Assembly: GCF_001613065.1 (NCBI RefSeq)
Contig: NZ_BDBQ01000060.1
Coordinates: forward strand, 1-64,000
DNA: 64,000 nt
Direction: 5' to 3'
From: Nocardia miyunensis NBRC 108239
GTDB lineage: Bacteria > Actinomycetota > Actinomycetes > Mycobacteriales > Mycobacteriaceae
The notes beneath the pieces were generated by a model, which saw only the letters and a program-made list of their open reading frames with translations, searched no databases and was not told where the DNA came from. Numbering within the stretch: the stretch's first letter is position 1; every line of letters starts with the position of its first letter. This document shows positions 24,301 to 32,779 of this stretch, piece by piece. Made by a program: the position numbers and the translations under genes.

Positions 24301-26535
24301 ATGTCCGCCACCGTCGAAGCACCGTTACGATCCTCCGCGCCGCCCGGTCCGTTACGGTCCGAGCGCCTGCGTGCCCTGATTCGCCACGACCTGCCCGCTT
24401 CGATCGTGGTATTCCTTGTCGCCCTGCCGCTTTCGCTCGGCATCGCCGTGGCCTCGGGGGCTCCGATCGCCGCCGGGCTGATCGCCGCGGTGGTCGGCGG
24501 CATCGTGGTCGGCGTACTGGGTGGAGCGCCGTTGCAGGTCAGCGGCCCGGCGGCCGGGCTGACCGTGGTCGTGGCCGAGAGCATCACCCAATTCGGTTGG
24601 AAGACAACCTGTTTGATCACCGTTGCCGCGGGGCTGTTGCAGATCGTCTTCGGGCTGAGCCGCGTCGCACGCGCCGCGCTGGCCATCGCGCCCGTCGTCG
24701 TGCACGCGATGCTGGCCGGAATCGGCGTCACCATCGCCCTGCAACAGGTGCATGTGCTGCTCGGCGGGTCCTCGCACAGCTCGGCCGCGGAGAACATCCG
24801 CGAACTGCCCGGCCAGCTGCTGGATCTGCAGGGCGACGACTTCGCGATCGGCCTGGTCGTCATCGCGATCATGCTCGCCTGGCGCTGGGCGCCCGAACGT
24901 CTCCGGATGATTCCGGGCCCACTGGTCGCGGTCGTCGTGGGCACGCTGCTGTCGCTGGTGCTCCCGGGCGATCCCGCGCGCCTGGCCATCGACGGATCGC
25001 TGTTCGACGCCATCGGCCTGCCGAATCTGCCGCACGGCGACTGGGCCACCGTGGCGATGATGGTGCTGACGATCGCGCTGATCGCCAGCGTCGAGAGCCT
25101 GCTCTCGGCGGTGGCCGTGGACAAGATGCATACCGGCTCGCGGACCGACTTCGATCGTGAGTTGATCGGGCAGGGATCGGCGAATGTCGTCTCGGGCCTG
25201 CTGGGTGGTCTGCCGGTCACCGGCGTGATCGTGCGCAGCGCGACGAATGTGCGGGCCGGGGCTCGCACCCGGGCCTCGGCGATCATGCACGGCGTATGGC
25301 TGCTGGTGTTCTCGGTGGCGCTGGTCGGCCTGGTCGAGCAGATTCCCAAGTCGGCGCTGGCCGGTTTGCTCATCGTGGTGGGCGTCCAGCTGGTCAAGAT
25401 CGGCCATATCCGGCTCGCCCGGCGCACCGGCGACCTGGCCGTCTACACGGTCACGATACTGGCGGTCGTCTTCACGAACCTGCTCGAGGGCGTGCTGATC
25501 GGACTCGCGCTGGCCTTCGCGCTGCTGCTGTGGCGGGTGGTCCGTGTGAGCGTGCATGCCGCCCCGATCGGCGAGACCGGCCGATGGCTGGTCGGCGTCG
25601 ACGGGACCTGCACATTCCTGGCCCTGCCCAAACTGTCCTCGACGCTGGCGAAGGTGCCCGCGGGGACGGAGGTCATCGTCGAGCTGAGTGTGGACTTCCT
25701 GGACCACGCCGCCTGCGAGGCCCTGCAGGACTGGGCTCGCCAGCACGAAAGCAACGGCGGCACGGTCGAATTCGCGGAGATGGGCACCGCGCGGATGGCC
25801 CTGGTGCTGGACGGCCCACCGCGCCGGGGCAAGGCCCGCGGACCGCTGGAGGAGGTGCTCGCACCCTGGCGCGACCGCGGTGCGCACGCGATCACCGCCG
25901 GTGTGGCGGCCTACCACCGCGCCCACGCCCATGTGGTGCGACCGCACCTCGACGAGTTGCGCGACGGGCAGGATCCCGACTCGCTGTTCCTGACCTGCGC
26001 CGATTCCCGAATCGTGCCGAACGTGATCACGCACAGCGGTCCGGGTGACCTGTTCACCATCCGCAATGTCGGGAATCTGGTCCCCGCCGACGGCGCCGAT
26101 GTCTCCACCGAGGCCGCATTGGAATTCGCGGTGGGCAAACTCGGCGTGCGCAGCGTGGTGGTGTGCGGACACTCCGGCTGCGGGGCGATGCAGGCCCTGC
26201 TGGACGGCGGCGCACTGCCACCCGGCAGCGGCCTGAGCGGCTGGCTCGCCCACGCCCACCCGAGTCTGGATCGCTACCGTGCCGGACATCCGGTCGCCGT
26301 CGCGGCTGCCGCCGCCGGATACGACGAGGCGGCCCAGCTGAGCATGGTGAACGTCGCGGTGCAGCTGGAAACCCTCGCCGCCCATCCGCTCGTGCGCAGT
26401 GCCGTCCGCGACCGCGGTCTGGTGGTGTCGGGCATGTACTTCGACATCGCGACCGCCCGCGTCCTATCGGTCACGACCACAGCAATCGCGCAGATCACCG
26501 ATATCGACCGCGTCGCGCTCGCCGGACAGGACTGA
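24301..26535 (+). CDS. SulP anion transporter fused to beta-carbonic anhydrase (copy 2)
   Basis: This 744-residue paralogue of the preceding gene has the same order: SulP transporter (DLPASIVVFLVALPLSLGIAVASGAP, SGPAAGLT), a STAS-like segment (VIVELSVDFLDHAACEAL), then carbonic anhydrase. The zinc ligands Cys566 and Asp568 (CADSR), His624 and Cys627 (GHSGCG) are all kept, so both copies look catalytic. GAAGGAG precedes the ATG. Both control region and terminator are separate from copy 1, pointing to different expression conditions rather than one operon. The transported anion (bicarbonate or sulfate) is not decidable here. Confidence 0.9.
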   Translation: MSATVEAPLRSSAPPGPLRSERLRALIRHDLPASIVVFLVALPLSLGIAVASGAPIAAGLIAAVVGGIVVGVLGGAPLQVSGPAAGLTVVVAESITQFGWKTTCLITVAAGLLQIVFGLSRVARAALAIAPVVVHAMLAGIGVTIALQQVHVLLGGSSHSSAAENIRELPGQLLDLQGDDFAIGLVVIAIMLAWRWAPERLRMIPGPLVAVVVGTLLSLVLPGDPARLAIDGSLFDAIGLPNLPHGDWATVAMMVLTIALIASVESLLSAVAVDKMHTGSRTDFDRELIGQGSANVVSGLLGGLPVTGVIVRSATNVRAGARTRASAIMHGVWLLVFSVALVGLVEQIPKSALAGLLIVVGVQLVKIGHIRLARRTGDLAVYTVTILAVVFTNLLEGVLIGLALAFALLLWRVVRVSVHAAPIGETGRWLVGVDGTCTFLALPKLSSTLAKVPAGTEVIVELSVDFLDHAACEALQDWARQHESNGGTVEFAEMGTARMALVLDGPPRRGKARGPLEEVLAPWRDRGAHAITAGVAAYHRAHAHVVRPHLDELRDGQDPDSLFLTCADSRIVPNVITHSGPGDLFTIRNVGNLVPADGADVSTEAALEFAVGKLGVRSVVVCGHSGCGAMQALLDGGALPPGSGLSGWLAHAHPSLDRYRAGHPVAVAAAAAGYDEAAQLSMVNVAVQLETLAAHPLVRSAVRDRGLVVSGMYFDIATARVLSVTTTAIAQITDIDRVALAGQD

Positions 26536-26623
26536 GCCCGGACGGCGAGTCGGGCTGTGCCACAGGTGAATTGGAGGCGCGCATGGGTCACTGTGCTCGT
26601 CTTCGGCGCCCGCCGGCGACGAT

Positions 26624-26666
26624 CGCCCCGACGCTCGCGCAGATCATCTGCGCGAGCGTCGGGGCG
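26624..26666 (+). terminator. 19-bp perfect hairpin after SulP copy 2
   Basis: CGCCCCGACGCTCGCGCAG (26624-26642) pairs perfectly with 26648-26666 around the loop ATCAT, 88 nt past the stop codon. Confidence 0.75.
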
Positions 26667-27302
26667 TCGTGCGCACCCCACGGTTCGTACCCCGGATTCG
26701 AGCCTCGAGCGGCACCCCGGGGCCCGCCCTGGACGCGAAGCGCTGCTGGATCCGAACAGTGCCCGGGTAGGGAGCAACCCTGGGGTCAGGGCAACGCCCG
26801 GGTCTCTAGGGGCACTTGGCAACGCTCGGGTCCCCAGTGGCACTGGACCTGAACGACGCCGGAGTCTCGAGCGGTACCGGGCGCTGTCCCAAGCCATCGG
26901 CTAGTTCGCCGCGGCAGTCGATTGTCGTGAATATCCGGCTGACCGGCTTGCTCGCACCTGTTCCGGCAGCGCCATGCCGCGGACCGAGTCCGTGGCTCGG
27001 CCGAATAGCCTCCCGTCGGTTGCTCGGGCCGTGCGGAGCCTGCCGCGAGTGCCGATCGAGGTGGCATCCGTGCTCGCGTCGGACCCGGAGACTGGCACGG
27101 CGAGTTCCGGTCCGAGGGGGGCATTCCTGCGCCGCGCGGGTCGAGCGTGGCTGCGGGAGAACGCGTGTCGCGGGGCCTAGGCTTGTCGCGGTCCTGCGGA
27201 GCAGTGCCGCGAGCGGCGTCGGCCGTATGCGGCGAGCAGTCGGATCGACAGTCCCGGGTCCGGCCGGATTTCTCATCGACCCGGGCGCTCGGGCGTGCCA
27301 GG
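26667..27302. other. Gene-free interval before the FhuF-like gene
   Basis: No open frame here has a recognizable start, motif or matching codon bias. Long reverse-strand frames cross it but run over the opposing FhuF-like gene. The left part holds degenerate repeats, listed separately; the rest may be decayed sequence. Confidence 0.45.
26792..26847. repeat. Degenerate 28-bp tandem repeat
   Basis: Two adjacent 28-bp units (26792-26819 and 26820-26847) share CAACG, then CGGGT, then GGCACT. Weaker copies flank them, a more distant one at 26851-26881. There are no uniform spacers, so it is not CRISPR-like. Confidence 0.55.
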
Positions 27303-28232
27303 GTGGTAGGTGAACTATTCGGTGGATGGAGTCGAACGGACATGGTTGCGGTTTCGGCGGGGACTGTGGTGCCCGGCGTCGTGCTGACTCGCCCGGAATG
27401 GCTGGCGGAGCGGATCTCCGATATGGGGATCTCGTGGGGTACCGGCGATGCGCGGGTGTCCGGCACGCTGTGGTGGTGCATGGCCGCGTCCTCGCTGATA
27501 GATCCGGTCGTCGCCGCGTACGCGGCCGGGCGGCCCGCGCCGGACACGGCTCTGGAACATCTGCTGTGCGAGATCCGCCCGGACGGCGGAGTGGAGCGGG
27601 TGTTCCCGACCGCGACGCCCGCCGATCCGACAGCGAGCAGCACGGTACCTTCCGGCGACCGGACGACCAGCGCCCCCGGCGAGCAGACGACTGGCGATGC
27701 CGGTGAGCGGACGACCGGCGACCGAGGTGAGTGGACGACTGGCGATGCCGGTGAGCAGACGACCAGCGACCCGGGTGGGCTCGTCGCCGCACGCGATCCG
27801 GACCGGGCAGGCGTCGCGACCGCGTCACAGAGCAACGGCATGGATGAATCCAAGAGTTGTTGCGCTGCAACCGGTTCCGAGGATTCCGCGAGCGCGGGAA
27901 GCAACCTGCGGGAGGCGTTGGCGCGGATCATCCCGGTGGTCGCCGAGGTGTCCGGTGCGGGCGTGGCCTCGCTGTGGGCGATCGTGGCCGACGCGATCGG
28001 CAATCGGGCCATCGACGCGGGCGATGCCGAGGCGGGCGCCCGGCTGGCCCGGCAGGTCGCGGGCAGACTGCCGGTGCCGCGATTCACCGATGTCGGCGGG
28101 CGCGCATTCGTCCGGCGAATCTCCTGCTGCCTGGTGTTCGAGGTACCCAACTGCCAGATGTGCACCAGTTGCCCGAAGCGTCCCGCCGCCGAGCGGCACG
28201 AACTGCTGAGCGCACTCGCCGCCCGGGGCTGA
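27303..28232 (+). CDS. FhuF-like [2Fe-2S] protein with internal repeat
   Basis: This protein of about 309 residues belongs to the siderophore-iron reductase FhuF group. The C-terminus has the cluster pattern CC-x10-C-x2-C (Cys275, 276, 287, 290), inside RRISCCLVFEVPNCQMCTSC. The N-terminal half (LTRPEWLAERISDMGI, RVSGTLWWCMAASSL) also matches that group. It probably reduces ferric siderophores in the cytoplasm. Between the halves is an insert from about 105 to 200, including five octapeptide repeats absent from ordinary members. The start is uncertain: GTG at 27303 is used; ATG at 27342 would trim 13 residues. No siderophore genes are adjacent. Confidence 0.78.
   Translation: MVGELFGGWSRTDMVAVSAGTVVPGVVLTRPEWLAERISDMGISWGTGDARVSGTLWWCMAASSLIDPVVAAYAAGRPAPDTALEHLLCEIRPDGGVERVFPTATPADPTASSTVPSGDRTTSAPGEQTTGDAGERTTGDRGEWTTGDAGEQTTSDPGGLVAARDPDRAGVATASQSNGMDESKSCCAATGSEDSASAGSNLREALARIIPVVAEVSGAGVASLWAIVADAIGNRAIDAGDAEAGARLARQVAGRLPVPRFTDVGGRAFVRRISCCLVFEVPNCQMCTSCPKRPAAERHELLSALAARG
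27654..27773 (+). repeat. 24-bp in-frame minisatellite, five units
   Basis: Five consecutive 24-bp units encode octapeptides GDRTTSAP, GEQTTGDA, GERTTGDR, GEWTTGDA and GEQTTSDP. The period keeps frame, so copy-number changes would lengthen or shorten a flexible linker without breaking the protein. Confidence 0.85.
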
Positions 28233-28350
28233 GGCCGGGGCCCCACGCGATCCGGGTCTTCAGCCGGTCCATCGGCACGTGCACGGCGGGCTCCCGATAG
28301 CATGGTCGCGCCGGGCCGCATCCGCGTACCGGCTGGACCCAGGTCCACTC

Positions 28351-28393
28351 GCGGGAATTTCCCGCACCCGACATTATGCGGGCAAACGCCCGC
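28351..28393 (+). promoter_or_regulatory. Paired dyads in the thrS leader
   Basis: GCGGGAATTTCCCGC (28351-28365) and GCGGGC-AAAC-GCCCGC (28378-28393) lie between a -10-like TAGCAT (28298-28303) and the thrS ribosome-binding site. They could fold as two small hairpins in the leader. I see no T-box specifier or T-box sequence. Confidence 0.35.
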
Positions 28394-28420
28394 GAATACG
28401 ACGCCAAGGAGAGCGCAGCC

Positions 28421-30478
28421 GTGACCATCTCAGCCCGCATAACCCCAGCCGCCCTCGTTCGGGTGCCGGCCGGGACGACGGCGGGCGCCGCGGTGCGTGA
28501 GGCGGGTCTGCCGACGAAGGGCCCCGACACCGTCGTGGTCGTGCGCGACCCGGAGGGCAACCTCAAGGATCTGTCCTGGACCCCGGACGAGGACGTCGAG
28601 GTCGAGCCCGTCGCCGCCGATACCGAGGACGGCCGCAGTGTCATCCGGCATTCCGCCGCCCACGTGCTTGCCCAGGCCGTGCAGCAGGAGTTCCCGGAGG
28701 CCAAGCTCGGCATCGGCCCGCCGATCAAGGACGGCTTCTACTACGACTTCCAGGTCGATCGCCCCTTCACTCCCGAGGATCTGGCCAAGCTGGAATCGCG
28801 GATGAAGAAGATCGTCAAAGGCGCGCAGCGGTTTTCGCGGCGCGTGGTGGAGGTCGAGGACGCCCGCGTCGAACTCGCGGCCGAGCCGTTCAAGCTGGAA
28901 CTGATCAGCGACAAGTCCGGTATCGACGATCCGGAGGTCATGGAGGTCGGCGGCAAGGAGCTGACCATCTACGACAACCTCGATCCGCGCACCGGGGAGA
29001 AGGTGTGGGGAGATCTGTGCCGGGGGCCGCACATCCCGACCACGAAGTTCATTCCGGCGTTCAAGCTGACCCGGTCCTCGGCCGCGTACTGGCGGGGTGA
29101 TCAGTCCCGCGAGGACCTGCAGCGGGTCTACGGCACCGCCTGGGAGTCGCAGGAGGCGCTGGACGCGCACCTGACGATGCTCGAAGAGGCCGAACGACGC
29201 GATCACCGCAAACTGGGCCTGGAGCTGGATCTGTTCTCCTTCCCCGACGAACTGGGATCGGGTCTGCCGGTGTTCCACCCGAAGGGCGGCATCATCCGCA
29301 AGGAGATGGAGGACTACTCCCGTCAGCGCCACGTCGAGGGCGGCTACGAGTTCGTCACCACACCGCACCTGACCAAGGCGCATCTGTTCGAGACCTCCAA
29401 GCATCTCGAGTGGTACGCAGACGGCATGTTCCCGCCCATGCACCTGGACGCGGAATACAACGAGGACGGCAGCGTCCGCAAGCCCGGCCAGGACTACTAC
29501 GTCAAGCCGATGAACTGCCCGATGCACAACCTGATCTACCGTTCGCGTGGTCGGTCGTATCGGGAGCTGCCACTGCGGTTGTTCGAATTCGGATCGGTCT
29601 ACCGGTACGAGAAGTCCGGTGTGGTCCACGGACTGACCCGCGCCCGCGGTTTCGCTCAGGACGATTCGCACATTTACTGCACTCAGGAGCAGGTGCAGGA
29701 GGAATTGACCACGATCCTGCGGTTCGTGCTCGATCTGCTCAAGGACTACGGCCTCGACGACTTTTACCTGGAACTGTCGACCAAGGACCCGGACAAGTAC
29801 GTGGGTTCGGACGACGTGTGGGAAGAGGCCACAGAAACACTCCGTCAGGTGGCCGAGTCCTCCGGGCTGGATCTGGTGCCGGACCCCGGTGGCGCCGCGT
29901 TCTATGGTCCGAAGATCTCGGTGCAGGCGAAGGATGCGCTCGGGCGTACCTGGCAGCTGTCGACCATTCAGCTCGACTTCTTCGAACCGGAGCTGTTCGA
30001 GCTCGAGTACACCGCGTCGGACGGCACCAAGAAGCGGCCGGTGATGATCCACCGCGCGCTGTTCGGTTCCATCGAACGATTCTTCGGCGTGCTGACCGAG
30101 CACTACGCGGGCGCGTTCCCGGGATGGCTTTCACCGGTTCAGGTGGTGGGTATCCCGGTCGCGGAGACCTTCGTGCCGCATCTGGAAAAGGTTGTCGCAC
30201 AACTGCGTTCGAGTGGCATACGGGCTCAGTTGGACCGGGGTGACGATCGTATGCAGAAGAAGATCTTCAACCACACCGCCCAGAAGGTGCCGTTCATGCT
30301 GCTGGCCGGGGCACGCGACGTGGAAGCCGACGCGGTGAGCTTCCGCTTCCGGGACGGAACCCAGGTCAACGGCGTCCCGGTCGCCGACGCTGTGGCCACC
30401 ATCGTGGACTGGATCGAACGCCGGGAGAACGACTCGCCCACCGCGGACGGATTCCAGATCCGGACCGGTGGGGCGTGA
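28421..30478 (+). CDS. thrS: Threonyl-tRNA synthetase
   Basis: This 685-residue class II synthetase charges tRNA-Thr. Domains in order are TGS (1-65), the editing domain with HSAAHVLAQA (HxxxH) and CRGPH, the catalytic core with KPMNCPMHN, RLFEFGSVYRYE and HGLTRARGFAQDDSHIYC, and the anticodon domain from about 565. The GTG at 28421 is chosen because AGGAG precedes it by 9 nt and translation then begins at the TGS domain; the upstream ATG has no such site. It heads a five- or six-gene run and overlaps the HIT gene by 4 nt. Gene order is as in mycobacteria. Confidence 0.96.
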   Translation: MTISARITPAALVRVPAGTTAGAAVREAGLPTKGPDTVVVVRDPEGNLKDLSWTPDEDVEVEPVAADTEDGRSVIRHSAAHVLAQAVQQEFPEAKLGIGPPIKDGFYYDFQVDRPFTPEDLAKLESRMKKIVKGAQRFSRRVVEVEDARVELAAEPFKLELISDKSGIDDPEVMEVGGKELTIYDNLDPRTGEKVWGDLCRGPHIPTTKFIPAFKLTRSSAAYWRGDQSREDLQRVYGTAWESQEALDAHLTMLEEAERRDHRKLGLELDLFSFPDELGSGLPVFHPKGGIIRKEMEDYSRQRHVEGGYEFVTTPHLTKAHLFETSKHLEWYADGMFPPMHLDAEYNEDGSVRKPGQDYYVKPMNCPMHNLIYRSRGRSYRELPLRLFEFGSVYRYEKSGVVHGLTRARGFAQDDSHIYCTQEQVQEELTTILRFVLDLLKDYGLDDFYLELSTKDPDKYVGSDDVWEEATETLRQVAESSGLDLVPDPGGAAFYGPKISVQAKDALGRTWQLSTIQLDFFEPELFELEYTASDGTKKRPVMIHRALFGSIERFFGVLTEHYAGAFPGWLSPVQVVGIPVAETFVPHLEKVVAQLRSSGIRAQLDRGDDRMQKKIFNHTAQKVPFMLLAGARDVEADAVSFRFRDGTQVNGVPVADAVATIVDWIERRENDSPTADGFQIRTGGA

Positions 30479-31059
30479 TCGGACCGACCATGGATTCGGA
30501 ACAGATCATGGATACCGGCGCGGGCGACCCGGACCGGCTGCAACGGCTGTGGACGCCCTATCGGATGTCCTACATCACCGGTGCGGTCGGGGATCGTGAG
30601 GCGCGCGAGACGCAGCAGGAGGGTGACCGGCCGGGACACCCGTTCATCGAGATCCCCAAGATGTCCGATGAGGACGGCCTGGTCATCGCCCGCGGCGAAT
30701 GGGTTTACGCGGTGTTGAACCTGTACCCCTACAATCCCGGGCACATGATGGTCGTGCCATATCGGCGCGTGGCCGATCTCGAGGCGCTCACCCTCGAGGA
30801 GAGCACCGAGCTGATGGCCTTCACACAGCAGGCGATCCGGGTGATGAAGAAGGTGTCCCGGCCCGAGGGCTTCAACGTCGGGCTGAATCTCGGCGGTGTC
30901 GCGGGCGGTTCGCTCGCGGACCACCTGCACCAGCACATCGTGCCTCGCTGGGGTGGAGACGCCAATTTCATCACCGTCGTTGGCGGGGTGAAGGTCATGC
31001 CGCAGCTGTTGCGCGAGACCCGGGCCCTGCTGGCGGGCGCATGGAAGGAAGACTCGTAG
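30475..31059 (+). CDS. HIT-family AP4A phosphorylase-like protein
   Basis: This 194-residue HIT-fold protein has the active-site motif HLHQHIVPRWGGD. It matches the mycobacterial Rv2613c type, shown to phosphorolyse diadenosine tetraphosphate. Shared blocks include RLQRLWTPYRM, LNLYPYNPGHMMVVPYRRV and NVGLNLGGVAGGSLADHLH. GTG at 30475 overlaps the thrS stop; ATG at 30490 is an alternative. Its place directly behind thrS makes sense, since aminoacyl-tRNA synthetases make AP4A as a side product. Confidence 0.88.
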   Translation: MIGPTMDSEQIMDTGAGDPDRLQRLWTPYRMSYITGAVGDREARETQQEGDRPGHPFIEIPKMSDEDGLVIARGEWVYAVLNLYPYNPGHMMVVPYRRVADLEALTLEESTELMAFTQQAIRVMKKVSRPEGFNVGLNLGGVAGGSLADHLHQHIVPRWGGDANFITVVGGVKVMPQLLRETRALLAGAWKEDS

Positions 31060-31060
31060 C

Positions 31061-31753
31061 GTGCTGAGCTTCTTCGGTCGTGAGACATTCGCCAAAGCGA
31101 CTGCGCCGCTGGGCAAAGCGCTGGTGAGTACCGGGCTCACGCCCGATGCCATGACGTTGATCGGCACCGCGGCATCGATCATCGCCGCGGTGACGCTCTT
31201 TCCGCTGGATCATCTGTTCTGGGGGACGATGGTGATCTGGCTGTTCGTCATGTTCGACATGCTGGACGGGGCGATGGCCCGCGCTCGCGGCGGCGGCACG
31301 AAATACGGTGCGGTTCTGGACGCCTCCTGCGACCGGGTGGCCGACGGGGCGATCTTCGGCGCGCTGGCCTGGTGGTCGGTGTACAACCAGCACAGCAAAC
31401 ATCTGTTCGCCGCGACCCTCGTGGTACTGGTGACCTCGCAGGTGATCTCGTATGTGAAAGCGCGGGCCGAGGCCAGCGGGCTGACCGCCGACGGCGGCCT
31501 CATCGAGCGTCCGGACCGGCTGGTCATCGTGCTGGTCGGGGCCGGATTCACCGGTATCGGGCAGTATTTCGGCGTCGGCTGGCTGGTGTACGCGGTGTAC
31601 GTCGCGATGTACATTCTGGCGGTGCTGAGCGTGGTCACGGTGTTCCAGCGGGTGCTGGCGGTGCGCAGTTCCGCGGGCGCGCGCGATGTGCTCACGCCCA
31701 AGGGTGCCGGTGAACCGCAGCAGGGCGGGGCCGAGCCCGGCCCGGCGACGTAG
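31061..31753 (+). CDS. pgsA: Phosphatidylinositol phosphate synthase (CDP-alcohol phosphotransferase)
   Basis: This 230-residue membrane enzyme makes phosphatidylinositol phosphate from CDP-diacylglycerol and inositol phosphate, the first committed lipid of PIM and lipomannan synthesis. The CDP-alcohol phosphotransferase motif is complete: DMLDGAMARARGGGTKYGAVLDASCDR. About six hydrophobic helices follow. The GTG start is 1 nt after the HIT stop with GGAAGGA upstream, so the operon is tight. Its neighbours PatA-like and PimA perform the next steps at the same membrane. Confidence 0.93.
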   Translation: MLSFFGRETFAKATAPLGKALVSTGLTPDAMTLIGTAASIIAAVTLFPLDHLFWGTMVIWLFVMFDMLDGAMARARGGGTKYGAVLDASCDRVADGAIFGALAWWSVYNQHSKHLFAATLVVLVTSQVISYVKARAEASGLTADGGLIERPDRLVIVLVGAGFTGIGQYFGVGWLVYAVYVAMYILAVLSVVTVFQRVLAVRSSAGARDVLTPKGAGEPQQGGAEPGPAT

Positions 31754-31762
31754 GGGGACCGC

Positions 31763-32779
31763 ATGACGGATTTGAAGTCTGCACTCACCGACAAGGCGTA
31801 TGCGGCCGGCTGGCGGCTGGTCCGGGCCCTTCCCGAGGGTACGGCGCGCAGGTGGTTCGACCGCGGCGGCAATTGGGCGGGCAAGCGCGCGAACCGCGCC
31901 GCGCACCGCACCGGCACCCCGGATCAGTTGCGCCGCAACCTGGCCCGGGTGCTCGATGTGGCTCCGGCCGCGGTCCCCGACGAGCTGATCTGCGCGAGCC
32001 AGCGCTCGTACGCCCGGTACTGGCGCGAGGCGTTCCGGTTGCCGAGTATGGATCATGCGGCCGTGGGCTCATTGCATGTCGAGCAGGTGGAGAACCTGCA
32101 CGCGGCGCTGGCCCGCGGCCGCGGCGTGGTGCTCGCGCTCCCGCATTCGGGTAACTGGGATATGGCCGGGGTGTGGCTGGTGCAGAACAACGGCACCTTG
32201 GCCACGGTGGCCGAGCGCCTCGAACCGGAGTCCCTGTTCGAGCGCTTCGTGGCGTACCGAGAGAGCCTGGGATTCGAGGTGTTCCCACTCACCGGAGGTG
32301 AGCAGCCACCGTTCGCGCAGCTCGCGGATCGCCTGCGGCACAATGGTGTAGTGTGCCTGATGGGTGAGCGTGACCTGACCGGCAAGGGGGTTCCGGTGAG
32401 CTTTTTCGGCGAACGCACCTGGCTGCCCGCGGGCGCTGCCAAGCTCGCCATCGAGACGGGGGCCGCGCTGATACCGGTGCACTGCTGGTTCACCACCGAC
32501 GAGTCCGGCCGTGAGTCGTGGGGTATGAAAACCGAGGCGGCACTGGACGTCTCGGGCGGCGTCGCAGCCACGACACAGGCGCTGGCGGATCGGTTCGCGG
32601 CCAATATCGCCGAGCATCCCGCCGACTGGCATATGCTGCAGCCGCTGTGGGAGGCCGACCTGTCCGAGGCCCGCTTGGCTCGCATCGCCGCCGCGCAGGC
32701 CGGACGCACAGCGGATCCGGTGCGGCACAGGGAGGATCGCGCGGCGCAGGACGCGCTGCCCAGTGACGGTGGCTCATGA
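31763..32779 (+). CDS. patA: Phosphatidylinositol mannoside acyltransferase (PatA-like)
   Basis: This 338-residue enzyme of the lipid A lauroyl acyltransferase family acylates the mannose of PIM1/PIM2 from acyl-CoA. The catalytic HxxxxD motif is His128 to Asp133 in PHSGNWD, and Glu202 in GERD fits the third catalytic residue of mycobacterial PatA. Amphipathic, non-membrane-spanning helices anchor it at the inner face. AGGGGGA precedes the ATG, and it overlaps pimA by 4 nt (ATGA), as in mycobacterial genomes. Confidence 0.92.
   Translation: MTDLKSALTDKAYAAGWRLVRALPEGTARRWFDRGGNWAGKRANRAAHRTGTPDQLRRNLARVLDVAPAAVPDELICASQRSYARYWREAFRLPSMDHAAVGSLHVEQVENLHAALARGRGVVLALPHSGNWDMAGVWLVQNNGTLATVAERLEPESLFERFVAYRESLGFEVFPLTGGEQPPFAQLADRLRHNGVVCLMGERDLTGKGVPVSFFGERTWLPAGAAKLAIETGAALIPVHCWFTTDESGRESWGMKTEAALDVSGGVAATTQALADRFAANIAEHPADWHMLQPLWEADLSEARLARIAAAQAGRTADPVRHREDRAAQDALPSDGGS

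Noticed and set aside
24352..26385. 677-codon reverse frame inside the second SulP gene
   Set aside because: A mirror of the transporter's codon bias; no start signal or motif.
27654..27773. CRISPR array
   Set aside because: The repeats are directly adjacent, coding and in frame, with no spacers.
26786..28348. 520-codon reverse frame over the FhuF-like gene
   Set aside because: It is Pro/Ser/Arg-rich with no motif and runs opposite a gene with clear cluster cysteines.
28233..28420. T-box leader for thrS
   Set aside because: I could not find the conserved T-box or a Thr specifier stem. Only two short dyads are seen.
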